From assembly GCA_040389965.1 (NCBI GenBank), contig JAZJZF010000018.1, forward strand, positions 16,161-80,160: 64,000 nt of DNA. Reading direction: 5' to 3'. Both the position numbers and the translations under genes were made by a program. Below, piece by piece: positions 34,591 through 43,768 of this stretch. The notes beneath the pieces are model-generated. The model did not search any database. It was not told the origin of the DNA and saw only the letters and a list, made by a program, of their open reading frames with translations. How positions within the stretch are numbered: the stretch's first letter is position 1; each line of letters opens with the position of its first letter. Origin of the DNA: UBA4416 sp040389965. Lineage in GTDB: Bacteria > Bacteroidota > Bacteroidia > B-17B0 > Aurantibacillaceae.

Positions 34591-37500
34591 ATGTTCTTAA
34601 TATTTGATACAGAAACAACCGGCTTACCACGTAACTACAACGCGCCTTTAACCGATTTCGATAACTGGCCGCGTATGGTACAGATTGCCTGGCAATTGCA
34701 CGATACTCATGGTAATTTGATCAGCAGTGATTCTATTATCATAAAACCCGAAGGTTATACTATTCCTTTTAACGCTGTTCAAATTCATGGTATCACTAAC
34801 GAACGTGCCATTGAAGAAGGGCAGGATTTAAACGCGGTCTTACAGAAATTTGCAGAGGTTGTAAACCAGGCAAAATACTTATGCGGACATAATATCGAAT
34901 TTGATAATAACATTGTTGGCTCAGAATTATTGCGTTGCGGCCTGGAGAATATATTAGCTGCAAAACCTTTCATAGACACAAAGAACGATCAAACAACCGA
35001 ATATTGCGCAATTCCGGGTGGAAGAGGAGGGAAATTTAAATGGCCCACACTTACCGAGTTATATACAAAATTATTTAATGACTCGTTTGCTGAAGCACAT
35101 AATGCGGCCTTTGACGTAACAGCTACCGGAAAAGTATTTTTCGAGATCATTAAACGTGGTATTACCAGAGTGGCTGAAATTCCGGATTCTGAACTGCAAA
35201 CCATAAATTATGTAGCTCCCGATCTCAGCGAATTATACAAACACGAACAAGCCTGGAAAGAACGTAAGAACCAGAAGGCAGGAAGTAGTGGACAGAAAAC
35301 AGAAACACTTGTCAGTTCAAGCACGGTCGAGAACCTGCAATTCTCTCATTTGCATAATCATACCCAATTCTCTGTACTCCAATCTACCAGCGATGTTGGT
35401 GACCTCGTTAAAAAAGCCATAGAATACAATATGCCGGCTGTTGCTTTAACAGATCACGGAAATATGTATGGTGCGTTTTTATTCTGGCAATCCATTGATA
35501 AGCATAACAAAGGCGTTAAATCGCATAATGAAGCCATTGATAAAGGAGAGAAACAGGGCGAAAAGAAAATCGAATTAAAATGCATCATTGGTTGTGAATT
35601 GTTTATTTGCAAAGATCATAAAGACAAAACCAAGCAGGATAATGGTTACACGCAGGTATTGGTTGCTAAAAACAGAGCAGGCTACCAAAATTTGTCCAAA
35701 TTAAGTTCTTTGGGTTTAATTGATGGAGCTTATTATGTACCACGGATTGATAAAAAACTATTATTACAATACAAAGAAGGTTTAATTGCAACAACAGGTT
35801 CTTTAACTGCCGAAATTCCTTCGCTTATATTAAATGTGGGTGAAGAACAGGCAGAAGAAGCTTTTTTATGGTATAAGGATTTATTTGGAGAGGATTTTTA
35901 TGTGGAATTAAACCGCCACGATCTGCCTGAAGAAAATCACGTGAATACGGTATTACTAAATTTTGCGGCCAAGCATAACGTAAAATATTTTGCGGCTAAC
36001 AGCAATTATTATTTAAATAAAACAGGTTTCGATGCACATGATATTTTATTATGTGTAAAGGATGGGGAGAAAAAAGCAACTCCTGTGGGTCGTGGACGAG
36101 GCTTCCGTTATGGCTTACAGAACAAGGAGTTTTATTTTAAATCGCAAAAAGAAATGATAGAATTGTTTGCTGATATGCCTGAGGCTATAGAAGCAACCAA
36201 TGAAATCATTTCGAAAATAGAACAGTTTAAATTAGGTCGCGACATTTTATTGCCTAAGTTCGAAATTGCCGTTTCTTTTATTGAATCTAATATTGAGGAA
36301 ATCAATGCTTCGCACCAACGCATTGTGGCTTTAAAAGAAAGTAGCTGGGCTGATAAAAAATTATCGGAAGAAGCCATTGAAGTGCAAAAAGCAGAGATGC
36401 GCATTATTGCCGAACAGTTTATTTACATGTCGCATTTAACATGGCAGGGAGCTCACAAGCGCTATCCTGATATGCCTCCCGAAACAAAAGAGCGTATTGA
36501 GTTTGAGTTGGCAACCATTGAAAGAATGGGATATCCCGGGTACTTTTTAATTGTAGCTGACTTTATTTCCAAAGCTCGTGAAATGGGCGTGTCTGTGGGG
36601 CCGGGTCGTGGATCGGCTGCAGGTTCAGCAATTGCGTATTGTTTATGGATTACCAATGTAGATCCTATTAAGTTCGATCTCCTCTTTGAGCGCTTCTTAA
36701 ATCCGGATCGTATTAGTATGCCCGATATAGATATTGATTTTGATGATGAGGGTCGTGATGATGTGATTAAATACGTAATTGATAAATACGGTGCCAACCA
36801 GGTAGCACAAATCATTACTTATGGTACCATGGGTGGAAAATCCGCTATCCGTGATACAGCGAGGGTTTTAGATCTTCCGTTGCAGGATGCCGATCGTTTG
36901 GCAAAATCATTTCCGGATAGTTTGGAAGCAGAATTAAAGTCTTTATTAAAACCCGGAGGAATTGATGAAAAGTATTTAGATAAAATAAAAGATAAGCGTG
37001 AGGTTGTAGAACAATCCTACAATTTCAGAAAACTGGCCGAAGAAAAAACACCGGAAGCTGATGTATTAAAACAAGCATACGAATTAGAAGGCTGTTTGCG
37101 TAATACCGGAATCCATGCCTGTGGGGTAATTATTACTCCCGACGATATGGTAAAGTTTGTACCGGTTACCAAGGCAAAAGACAGTGATATGTTAGTTACC
37201 CAGTTTGATAACTCTGTGGCAGAAAATGCAGGCTTATTAAAAATGGACTTTTTGGGGTTAAGAACATTAACCATTATTAAAGATGCCTTACGTTTTGTAA
37301 AACAAAATCACGGCATTGATATCGATATTGACGCTATTCCCCTGGACGATAAAAAGACTTACGAATTATTCCAACGCGGAGAAACCAACGGTGTGTTCCA
37401 GTACGAAAGTGCCGGAATGCAAAAATCATTAAAAGAATTGAAACCCGATTCCTTTAACGACCTCATTGCCATGAACGCCTTGTACCGTCCGGGGCCGTTG

Positions 37501-39060
37501 GCATATATTCCCAACTATATTAACCGTAAGCATGGCCGCGAACCGGTAACATTCGATTTGGAGGGAATGGATGAGTACCTGGGCGAAACGTATGGAATTA
37601 CAGTGTATCAGGAACAGGTAATGCGTTTGTCGCAAAAACTTGCCAATTTTACCAAAGGTGATGCCGATACCCTGCGTAAGGCTATGGGTAAGAAAGACAG
37701 GGCTACGCTGGATAAAATGAAAGGCAAGTTCATTGATAATTGTAAAACTAACGGTCATGATACTGCTGTTGCTGAAAAAGTGTGGAAAGATTGGGAAGCC
37801 TTCGCCAGCTATGCCTTTAATAAATCGCACTCTACCTGTTATGCTTATGTAGCCTTTCAAACGGCTTATATCAAAGCGCATTATCCTTCTGAGTTTATGG
37901 CTTCTGTACTGAACCACTCCGGAAGTATCGAGAAAATTTCTTTCTTCATGGAAGAATGTAAACGAATGGGTGTAAAAGTACTGGGGCCGGATATTAATGA
38001 GGGTTTTGCTAAGTTTGCTGTAATACCGGGTGGTACAGACATTCGTTTTGGAATGGGCTCTATTAAAGGAGTAGGGGAGAACACAGTAAATAATATTATT
38101 GAAGAAAGAAATGCCAACGGTAAATTTACTTCCGTGTTTGATTTGGCAAAACGTCTCGACAGTAAAAGCGTCAACAAAAAATCACTCGAAGGATTGGCTC
38201 TGGCCGGTGGCTTTGATAGTTTTGAAGGATTGCACCGTGCCATGTTCTTTACGCCTGATATCATGGATGGTTCTACCTTAACAGACAGGATGATCAAATA
38301 CAGTAACCAGATGAGCCTTGGCAACGATACGTCACAGGCAAGCTTATTTGGTGGCGATGATGAAGTAGAAATTACAGAACCGCAATTGCCATCAAAAGTA
38401 GAGCAATGGGGTAAACTGGAAGAACTGGCACGCGAGAAAGAAGTGGTGGGATTCTTTATTTCGGGACATCCTTTAGATCCTTATAAACTGATTATAGAAC
38501 ATAAATGCAATGCCAATTGTGCACAGTTAAAAGCGGGTCTGGAACCATTTAAAGGGAAGGATGTTACTTTTGGAGGTGTTATTACAGGCTCCGAACAACG
38601 TACCAGTAAAACAGGAAATGCTTTTGGTAAATTAATTCTGGAAGATTACCACGGCGCATTAGAATTAATGCTGTTTGGAAAAGATTTTGTGGAATATAAT
38701 AAATTCATGGTAAACTCTTTGTTTGTATACGTAAAAGCCAAAATACAGGAACGCTACGGCCAACCAGGCAGTTTGGAAATTAAAGTTCAGAAAATAGAAT
38801 TGCTGGAAAATGTAAAAGAAAATATTTTCTCTACCATGAAACTAAAACTCGATGTAAATGCAATCAACGATGAATTGATCGCCAATATCGAATCGATCTT
38901 TAGTACCTCACAAGGCAAATGCAGTGTAGAGTTTTTTGTAGAAGATCCTATGGAGAATATGAGTGTAAAATTGTTCTCTAAATCACAGAAGATCGCAGTG
39001 AGTACGGAGTTGATGAACGAACTGGATAAAATGGGAAGTTTGACTTATGAGTTGACTTAA
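34591..39060 (+). CDS. dnaE: DNA polymerase III alpha subunit with fused N-terminal exonuclease domain
   Basis: 1489 residues, the replicative polymerase. An extra N-terminal DnaQ-like 3'-5' exonuclease (about 1-200) begins 'FLIFDTETTGLPRNYNAP', with the DEDD-type acidic residues. Then come the PHP domain ('LHNHTQFSVLQST', 'ALTDHGNMYGAF') and the C-family polymerase core ('VGPGRGSAAGSAIAYC'), with the catalytic aspartates of 'MPDIDIDFDD' near 712-716. Helix-hairpin-helix and OB domains ('VTFGGVITGSEQR') close the protein. Canonical DnaE is about 1160 residues; the fused exonuclease accounts for most of the excess. It would proofread in cis, as in the forms found in many Bacteroidota. Confidence 0.96.
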   Translation: MFLIFDTETTGLPRNYNAPLTDFDNWPRMVQIAWQLHDTHGNLISSDSIIIKPEGYTIPFNAVQIHGITNERAIEEGQDLNAVLQKFAEVVNQAKYLCGHNIEFDNNIVGSELLRCGLENILAAKPFIDTKNDQTTEYCAIPGGRGGKFKWPTLTELYTKLFNDSFAEAHNAAFDVTATGKVFFEIIKRGITRVAEIPDSELQTINYVAPDLSELYKHEQAWKERKNQKAGSSGQKTETLVSSSTVENLQFSHLHNHTQFSVLQSTSDVGDLVKKAIEYNMPAVALTDHGNMYGAFLFWQSIDKHNKGVKSHNEAIDKGEKQGEKKIELKCIIGCELFICKDHKDKTKQDNGYTQVLVAKNRAGYQNLSKLSSLGLIDGAYYVPRIDKKLLLQYKEGLIATTGSLTAEIPSLILNVGEEQAEEAFLWYKDLFGEDFYVELNRHDLPEENHVNTVLLNFAAKHNVKYFAANSNYYLNKTGFDAHDILLCVKDGEKKATPVGRGRGFRYGLQNKEFYFKSQKEMIELFADMPEAIEATNEIISKIEQFKLGRDILLPKFEIAVSFIESNIEEINASHQRIVALKESSWADKKLSEEAIEVQKAEMRIIAEQFIYMSHLTWQGAHKRYPDMPPETKERIEFELATIERMGYPGYFLIVADFISKAREMGVSVGPGRGSAAGSAIAYCLWITNVDPIKFDLLFERFLNPDRISMPDIDIDFDDEGRDDVIKYVIDKYGANQVAQIITYGTMGGKSAIRDTARVLDLPLQDADRLAKSFPDSLEAELKSLLKPGGIDEKYLDKIKDKREVVEQSYNFRKLAEEKTPEADVLKQAYELEGCLRNTGIHACGVIITPDDMVKFVPVTKAKDSDMLVTQFDNSVAENAGLLKMDFLGLRTLTIIKDALRFVKQNHGIDIDIDAIPLDDKKTYELFQRGETNGVFQYESAGMQKSLKELKPDSFNDLIAMNALYRPGPLAYIPNYINRKHGREPVTFDLEGMDEYLGETYGITVYQEQVMRLSQKLANFTKGDADTLRKAMGKKDRATLDKMKGKFIDNCKTNGHDTAVAEKVWKDWEAFASYAFNKSHSTCYAYVAFQTAYIKAHYPSEFMASVLNHSGSIEKISFFMEECKRMGVKVLGPDINEGFAKFAVIPGGTDIRFGMGSIKGVGENTVNNIIEERNANGKFTSVFDLAKRLDSKSVNKKSLEGLALAGGFDSFEGLHRAMFFTPDIMDGSTLTDRMIKYSNQMSLGNDTSQASLFGGDDEVEITEPQLPSKVEQWGKLEELAREKEVVGFFISGHPLDPYKLIIEHKCNANCAQLKAGLEPFKGKDVTFGGVITGSEQRTSKTGNAFGKLILEDYHGALELMLFGKDFVEYNKFMVNSLFVYVKAKIQERYGQPGSLEIKVQKIELLENVKENIFSTMKLKLDVNAINDELIANIESIFSTSQGKCSVEFFVEDPMENMSVKLFSKSQKIAVSTELMNELDKMGSLTYELT

Positions 39061-39162
39061 ATTTTAGCTACGTTTCTTTCTACTAACATATTCCTAGCGT
39101 AGGGAAAAAGTATTTATGAAAAATGCTACATTTTGTGGCAACGACTAGCTATTATAATAATC

Positions 39163-39170
39163 TAAATTTG
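39163..39170 (+). promoter_or_regulatory. Candidate -7 promoter box (TAAATTTG) of the ORF6N gene
   Basis: An exact TAnnTTTG match 24 bases before the ATG at 39195. A TTTTG lies 27 bases upstream, further than the usual 19-21. Confidence 0.45.
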
Positions 39171-39194
39171 CTTCTTTATTGTAGTTAGCTAAAT

Positions 39195-39740
39195 ATGACA
39201 AAGGTAGAGAATTCAATTATTATTGTAGATGAAGTGGTGATGAACAAAATTTATATTGTTCGCGGACAAAAAGTAATGTTAGACAGAGATTTGGCAGAGT
39301 TATACCAAATTGAGACCAAGCACTTAAAAAGGCAGGTTAAACGAAATATTGAACGTTTTCCGGATGATTTTATGATAGAATTAACTCAAGAAGAAGTAAA
39401 AGCTTCAAGGTACCAATTTGGCACCTTGAAACAAGGTGAAAATATTAAATATTTGCCTTATGCTTTTACAGAACAAGGTGTAGCAATGCTTTCCAGTGTT
39501 TTAAACAGCACTAAAGCTATACAGGTTAATATACAGATTATCAGAATATTTACGCGTATCAGGCAGATGCTCATTGATAATACGGAGATACGTTTGGCTA
39601 TCGAAAAATTAGAAAAGAAAACAGATAATAACACAAAAAACATTGAAGTAGTTTTTCAATATATGGACGAATTAACCGATAAAAAAGAATTGGTTAAACC
39701 TCGTAAACAAATTGGATATAAATTGCCTAAAAATAAATAA
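39195..39740 (+). CDS. ORF6N domain-containing protein
   Basis: 181 residues. The N-terminal ORF6N domain (about 15-105) is clear: 'IYIVRGQKVMLDRDLAELYQ', 'LKRQVKRNIERFPDDFMIEL', and 'YAFTEQGVAMLSSVLNS'. A helical C-terminal region follows ('LEKKTDNNTKNIEVVFQYMD'), then a basic tail. The domain comes from phage DNA-binding regulators but is common as a stand-alone chromosomal gene in Bacteroidota. No integrase, att site or other phage gene adjoins, so this is a lone gene of possible mobile origin. Its function is unknown. Confidence 0.88.
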   Translation: MTKVENSIIIVDEVVMNKIYIVRGQKVMLDRDLAELYQIETKHLKRQVKRNIERFPDDFMIELTQEEVKASRYQFGTLKQGENIKYLPYAFTEQGVAMLSSVLNSTKAIQVNIQIIRIFTRIRQMLIDNTEIRLAIEKLEKKTDNNTKNIEVVFQYMDELTDKKELVKPRKQIGYKLPKNK

Positions 39741-39810
39741 TGGCGGCTATAAGCCTGAATTATATTTATCATTTTCCTACTTTTATAAATGCCTGGACGA
39801 TACTAAACTA

Positions 39811-39850
39811 AAAATGACTGCCTATTATAAATAATGGGCAGGCATTTTTT
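39811..39850. terminator. Bidirectional terminator between ORF6N and osmC genes
   Basis: A 16-base stem (39811-39826 with 39833-39848) has one mismatch and one G-T pair, a 6-base loop, A-run on one side and T-run on the other. It sits between convergent genes and can serve both. Confidence 0.85.
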
Positions 39851-39863
39851 GAATATATATCCG

Positions 39864-40280
39864 TTAAGCAATAAACTTCGCTTCCGATGTAATAGGAACG
39901 TTTAATACTTTTGAAATGATACAATTTTTTTCAGCGTCTTTTGTAATAGCTTCAAATTCTGCTGCGGTTAGTCCTTCAACGCTTCCTGAGATAATTAAAT
40001 GTACAGCAGTCACTGCCAATCCTTCCATATTTACTACTGCTTCCGTATCCAATGCTTTAGGATTTAACCCTTTTTGTGTAAGCATGGCGCCAACTGCCAT
40101 GGTAAAGCAACCGGCGTGTGCGGCAGCTAGTAATTCCTCGGGATTAGTTCCTTTTTCGCCTTCTTCAAAACGGGTTTTAAAACTGTAATTTGTTTTGTCT
40201 AAAACTCCGCTTGGTGTACTAATAGTTCCTTTTCCCTCTTTAAGAGTTCCTTCCCAATGTGCTTTTGCTGTTCTTTTCAT
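39864..40280 (-). CDS. osmC: OsmC family peroxiredoxin
   Basis: 138 residues, the full family length. Two redox cysteines are visible, in 'LLAAAHAGCFTMAVGAML' (peroxidatic) and 'AEKNCIISKVLNVPI' (resolving). The N-terminal 'MKRTAKAHWEGTLKEGKG' fits the OsmC rather than the Ohr branch. It reduces organic hydroperoxides using thiols. It is the last gene in a run of oxidative-stress genes on the minus strand but is separated from katA by 128 bases, so it may have its own promoter. Confidence 0.9.
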   Translation of the reverse strand: MKRTAKAHWEGTLKEGKGTISTPSGVLDKTNYSFKTRFEEGEKGTNPEELLAAAHAGCFTMAVGAMLTQKGLNPKALDTEAVVNMEGLAVTAVHLIISGSVEGLTAAEFEAITKDAEKNCIISKVLNVPITSEAKFIA

Positions 40281-40408
40281 AATGACGTGTTTAGTGGTTA
40301 ATTTTTTTAGTTTATTCTGAATCCAATAATGAGTACACTGTTTCAGGTTCTCTAAATATACTTAATTGCTCAATAACCCGATGTATATAATATATTACAA
40401 ATGAGTTA

Positions 40409-41893
40409 TTAATGCTTCATCATGGCATCATCAACAGTTATGCCAAGGCCTTTGGCAATGGCCATACCCAAACCGATATCAGCCCTGAACCAATGGCATA
40501 ACTGACGGTTAATGATATCAGCTTTTTTATCGCCGCTAATGCCACTCATAGCACCAACGATATTAGCAACTGTATTTCTTTTTTGTTCATCATTCATCAC
40601 CTTTCTGTATAGAATGCCCGGTTGTGTATAATGATCATTGTCGCCCGCACTATTTCTGTCGTACCAGTCTGCACTATTACTTTCTAAAGTCATAGCAGGT
40701 GCTTTGTAGCTCGGATCTGCTTCTATGTTATCAAAACTATTGGGGAAATAATTTGGGGAATCTTCTCCGTTTCCGTCTACACGCATTAAACCGTCACGCT
40801 CATAATTATTGGTCATATATGGGCATTTATTTACAGGTATCTGTTCATAGTTGGCACCTAAACGGTAACGATGCGCATCAGGATAAGAGAGCAAACGGCC
40901 CTGTAACATTTTGTCAGGAGAATAACTAATGCCATCCACCACATGCGCAGGAGCAAAAGCGGCCTGTTCTACTTCCGCAAAATAATTTTTCGGAATCTGG
41001 TTCAATTCAAAAGTACCCACATCAATTAACGGAAAATCTCCATGTGGCCAGGTTTTGGTCAAATCAAAAGGATTAAACGGAAATGCCTTCGCCTGTTCAT
41101 TCGTCATTACCTGTATCTTCATATCCCATTTTGGGAACTCTTTACGTTCAATGGCTTCTACCAAATCACGCTGTGCATGATCGGGATCAATACCGCGCAT
41201 TTCATTGGCTTCAGGACCTGTAAAATTTTTAACCCCTGTTTGAGTAACGAAATGGAACTTTACCCATACCGATTCGTTATCTTTATTGATCATCGAAAAT
41301 GTATGGCTTCCAAAACCATGCATGTGCCTGTAAGAGTATGGCGTTCCGCGATCACTCATTAAAATGAGCACCTGGTGTAGGCTCTCAGGATTCAGGCTCC
41401 AGAAATCCCACATCATCGTAGGACTTTTTAAATTGGTTTTAGGATCGCGTTTTTGTGTATGAATAAAATCGCTGAATTTTTTAGGATCTTTTACAAAAAA
41501 TACCGGTGTATTATTACCCACTAAATCCCAGTTACCATCTTCCGTATAAAATTTTATGGCAAAACCTCTTGGGTCTCTTTCTGTATCGGCACTTCCTTTT
41601 TCGCCACCAACGGTAGAAAAACGGATCAGCATTTTACAGGCATTATCCACTTTACCAAACAGTTTTGCTTTGGTATATTTGGTAATATCATGCGTTACGG
41701 TAAATGTCCCAAAAGCTCCTGTTCCCTTAGCGTGTACAACCCTTTCAGGAATACGCTCGCGGTTAAAATGAGCCATTTTTTCATGTAAAATAAAATCCTG
41801 CAATAGTAAAGGGCCTCTGGCACCAATACTCATGCTGTTTTCATTTTCGTAATAGGGAATCCCCGATGCTGTTGTCAGTTTTTTCTTTTCCAT
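40409..41893 (-). CDS. katA: Catalase (clade 3, small-subunit type)
   Basis: 494 residues. Haem catalase blocks are all present: 'RIPERVVHAKGTGAFGTF' with the distal histidine, 'VGNNTPVFFVKDP' with the distal asparagine, and 'RLLSYPDAHRYRLGANY' with the proximal tyrosine. It decomposes hydrogen peroxide in the cytoplasm. It is the third gene of a tight minus-strand run (dps, small ORF, katA; gaps of 12 and 16 bases) divergent from oxyR, so OxyR control is likely. Confidence 0.96.
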   Translation of the reverse strand: MEKKKLTTASGIPYYENENSMSIGARGPLLLQDFILHEKMAHFNRERIPERVVHAKGTGAFGTFTVTHDITKYTKAKLFGKVDNACKMLIRFSTVGGEKGSADTERDPRGFAIKFYTEDGNWDLVGNNTPVFFVKDPKKFSDFIHTQKRDPKTNLKSPTMMWDFWSLNPESLHQVLILMSDRGTPYSYRHMHGFGSHTFSMINKDNESVWVKFHFVTQTGVKNFTGPEANEMRGIDPDHAQRDLVEAIERKEFPKWDMKIQVMTNEQAKAFPFNPFDLTKTWPHGDFPLIDVGTFELNQIPKNYFAEVEQAAFAPAHVVDGISYSPDKMLQGRLLSYPDAHRYRLGANYEQIPVNKCPYMTNNYERDGLMRVDGNGEDSPNYFPNSFDNIEADPSYKAPAMTLESNSADWYDRNSAGDNDHYTQPGILYRKVMNDEQKRNTVANIVGAMSGISGDKKADIINRQLCHWFRADIGLGMAIAKGLGITVDDAMMKH

Positions 41894-41909
41894 GGTAATA
41901 AATTTTTAG

Positions 41910-42083
41910 TTAATAGTAAAAAAGCATGTCCTCAAATATACCAAACACATTTTTAGACGTATCTGTCTTGGGTTCTTTTTGCTGGAATGATTTTATAGTT
42001 TGTACCGCCTGAGCTTCTTCGGCATTGCGGCAGGTTTTAAAACAGCATTGTGGCGGTGTTTGTGGTGTTTCCGTGTTTTCCAT
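41910..42083 (-). CDS. Small cysteine-containing protein between dps and katA
   Basis: A 57-residue frame with ATG at 42083 and TAA at 41910. It starts 'MENTETPQTPPQCCFKTC', giving Cys13, Cys14 and Cys18, followed by a polar helix-like stretch ('NAEEAQAVQTIKSFQQKE') and an aromatic tail ending FYY. It is placed 12 bases after dps and 16 before katA on the same strand, so it fills an otherwise empty gap within an operon. I do not recognise it. The cysteine cluster in a peroxide-response operon suggests a redox or metal role, but this is inference. Confidence 0.6.
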   Translation of the reverse strand: MENTETPQTPPQCCFKTCRNAEEAQAVQTIKSFQQKEPKTDTSKNVFGIFEDMLFYY

Positions 42084-42095
42084 AAGTAGTAGTTT

Positions 42096-42575
42096 TTAAT
42101 TAGTTAAGTAAGAAGAATACATCCAGGTTAACTTTTCCTGTTCCCTTATATAGTCACTCATTAAGGCATTTGTGCCTTCATCATTTGCATCGGCCGATAG
42201 AGAAAGTATTTCGCGCTGAATAGAAATAATGATTTCCAGGGCATGCAACACTTCAGCTAATGATTTTTTACCATCGGTTGAATTTGTTTTTTCTTTAATG
42301 TCAGATTTTTTTAAATAATCTGTATAGCTGTGTAAAGGTGTGTGACCAAGCGTTAAAATACGTTCTGCTATTTCATCAATTTTTAATTGAAGATTATTAT
42401 AGATCTCTTCAAATTTTAAATGCAATTCAAAAAAATTATTTCCTTTAATATTCCAGTGGAAGCCGCGGGTATTCATATAAAATACCTGGTAATTGGCCAG
42501 TAATACATTGAGTTGTTTTGCAAGAATTTCGCTTTTATTCTTATTTAAGCCAATATGATTGTTTGTTGTTTTCAT
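42096..42575 (-). CDS. dps: Dps family DNA-binding ferritin-like protein
   Basis: 159 residues from the ATG at 42575 (an in-frame TTG at 42581 would add two). The Dps four-helix bundle has the ferroxidase-site residues in 'MNTRGFHWNIKGNNFFELH' and 'EEIYNNLQLKIDEIAERI'. It oxidises and stores iron with hydrogen peroxide and shields DNA. First gene of the dps-small ORF-katA unit; its upstream region faces oxyR and holds a loose dyad ATTGTA-N20-TACAAT (42587-42618). Confidence 0.94.
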   Translation of the reverse strand: MKTTNNHIGLNKNKSEILAKQLNVLLANYQVFYMNTRGFHWNIKGNNFFELHLKFEEIYNNLQLKIDEIAERILTLGHTPLHSYTDYLKKSDIKEKTNSTDGKKSLAEVLHALEIIISIQREILSLSADANDEGTNALMSDYIREQEKLTWMYSSYLTN

Positions 42576-42708
42576 AATCAAGGGTCATTGTAAATTGGTA
42601 TACAAGTTATACTACAATTTAAGAAGCTTTATGTTTAAAATCACTAACGCTATTTAAAATTTATGTTAAAGGTATTCTATTTTTGTATTCGATAAAATTG
42701 ATATTTTT

Positions 42709-42732
42709 TATATTTGTATAGATTTTATCTAT
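42709..42732 (+). promoter_or_regulatory. oxyR promoter box followed by an OxyR-type binding site
   Basis: TATATTTG (42709-42716) is an exact -7 box. It is followed directly by ATAG-N7-CTAT (42718-42732), the half-site pair of the known OxyR consensus ATAGN7CTATN7ATAGN7CTAT. A TTTG lies 23 bases upstream of the -7 box. A protein bound here would cover the transcription start, which fits autorepression by OxyR. Confidence 0.6.
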
Positions 42733-42763
42733 AATGTATATTTAAAAACACGTAATTTTACGT

Positions 42764-43699
42764 ATGAATTTACAGCAACTCGAATACATCATAGCCGTTG
42801 ATAAGCTTAAGAACTTTGTAAAAGCCTCGGAAGCCTGCTTTGTGACGCAGGCTACTTTAAGTATGATGATTAAGAAACTGGAAGAAGAACTGGACGTCAA
42901 AATCTTTGACAGAAGTAAGCAACCTGTAAAAACCACTGAAATAGGTAGAAAGATTATTTCGCAGGCGGCGCAGATTATTCTGGAATCAAAAAAATTGAAA
43001 GAGATCATTGATGATGAAAAGGATATTATAAGCGGAGAGTTGAGGGTAGGAATTATCCCAACCCTGGCTCCCTATTTATTACCATTGTTCTTAAGACAGT
43101 TTATGCATGCTTTTCCTTTAGTGAAATTAATTATTAATGAATTTACAACGGATGTTATCACGCAAAAATTGAAAAACGGAGATTTGGATACCGCCATTCT
43201 GGCCACACCATTAAACGATGGTTCTATTAACGAAGAAGTCTTGTTTTATGAAAGCTATTACCTGTATGTGAATAATAAAGAAAAAGGTTTTAGTAAGAAG
43301 ATTGTTTTGCCCAAAGATATTGACGTGAATCGCCTCTGGCTATTGGAAGAGGGACATTGTATGCGCTCTCAGATCCTGAATTTTTGTGCATTAAAAAAAC
43401 AGAAAGAAGATGGAGAAAACTTTCATTATAATGCGGGTAGCATAGAAACATTAAAAAATATGGTGGATACAAATTTTGGTATGACCATCATTCCTGAGTT
43501 GGCAACCCATAACATGACCGGTGCACAGAAAAAACGGTTGCGTTCTTTTAAAGCACCCACGCCGGTGCGGGAAATCAGTATCATCACACACCGCGAATTT
43601 TTAAAGGCGAAATTAATTCAATCCTTAAAAGAGATCGTTTGTTCGGTTATTCCTCCGCATATGATGCAACACAAAACGGTTAATATCCTGGAGATATAA
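42764..43699 (+). CDS. oxyR: Hydrogen peroxide-sensing LysR-type regulator OxyR
   Basis: 311 residues. The LysR winged helix is at the N-terminus ('LEYIIAVDKLKNFVKASEAC' and 'VTQATLSMMIKKLEEEL'). The sensor domain has Cys199 and Cys208 in 'EGHCMRSQILNFC', the same numbering as the redox pair of E. coli OxyR. Peroxide should form a disulfide between them and switch on dps and katA, which are divergent across a 188-base gap. Confidence 0.95.
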   Translation: MNLQQLEYIIAVDKLKNFVKASEACFVTQATLSMMIKKLEEELDVKIFDRSKQPVKTTEIGRKIISQAAQIILESKKLKEIIDDEKDIISGELRVGIIPTLAPYLLPLFLRQFMHAFPLVKLIINEFTTDVITQKLKNGDLDTAILATPLNDGSINEEVLFYESYYLYVNNKEKGFSKKIVLPKDIDVNRLWLLEEGHCMRSQILNFCALKKQKEDGENFHYNAGSIETLKNMVDTNFGMTIIPELATHNMTGAQKKRLRSFKAPTPVREISIITHREFLKAKLIQSLKEIVCSVIPPHMMQHKTVNILEI

Positions 43700-43711
43700 T
43701 TCATTGGTCAA

Positions 43712-43755
43712 AAAAAAGAGAGACTGCATATTCCGATATGCAGTCTCTCTTTTTT
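43712..43755. terminator. Bidirectional terminator between oxyR and the repeat protein
   Basis: A perfect 20-base stem (43712-43731 with 43736-43755) with a TCCG tetraloop, A-run before and T-run after. It lies between convergent genes, so it can end both transcripts. Confidence 0.93.
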
Positions 43756-43768
43756 AATGTATAGTATA

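Noticed and set aside
37429..37917. Long minus-strand frame inside dnaE
   Set aside because: It is antisense to the conserved polymerase core and its composition is that of a complement of real coding sequence.
39195..39740. Prophage remnant around the ORF6N gene
   Set aside because: No other phage gene, integrase, att-like repeat or tRNA is nearby; dnaE and osmC on either side are ordinary chromosomal genes.
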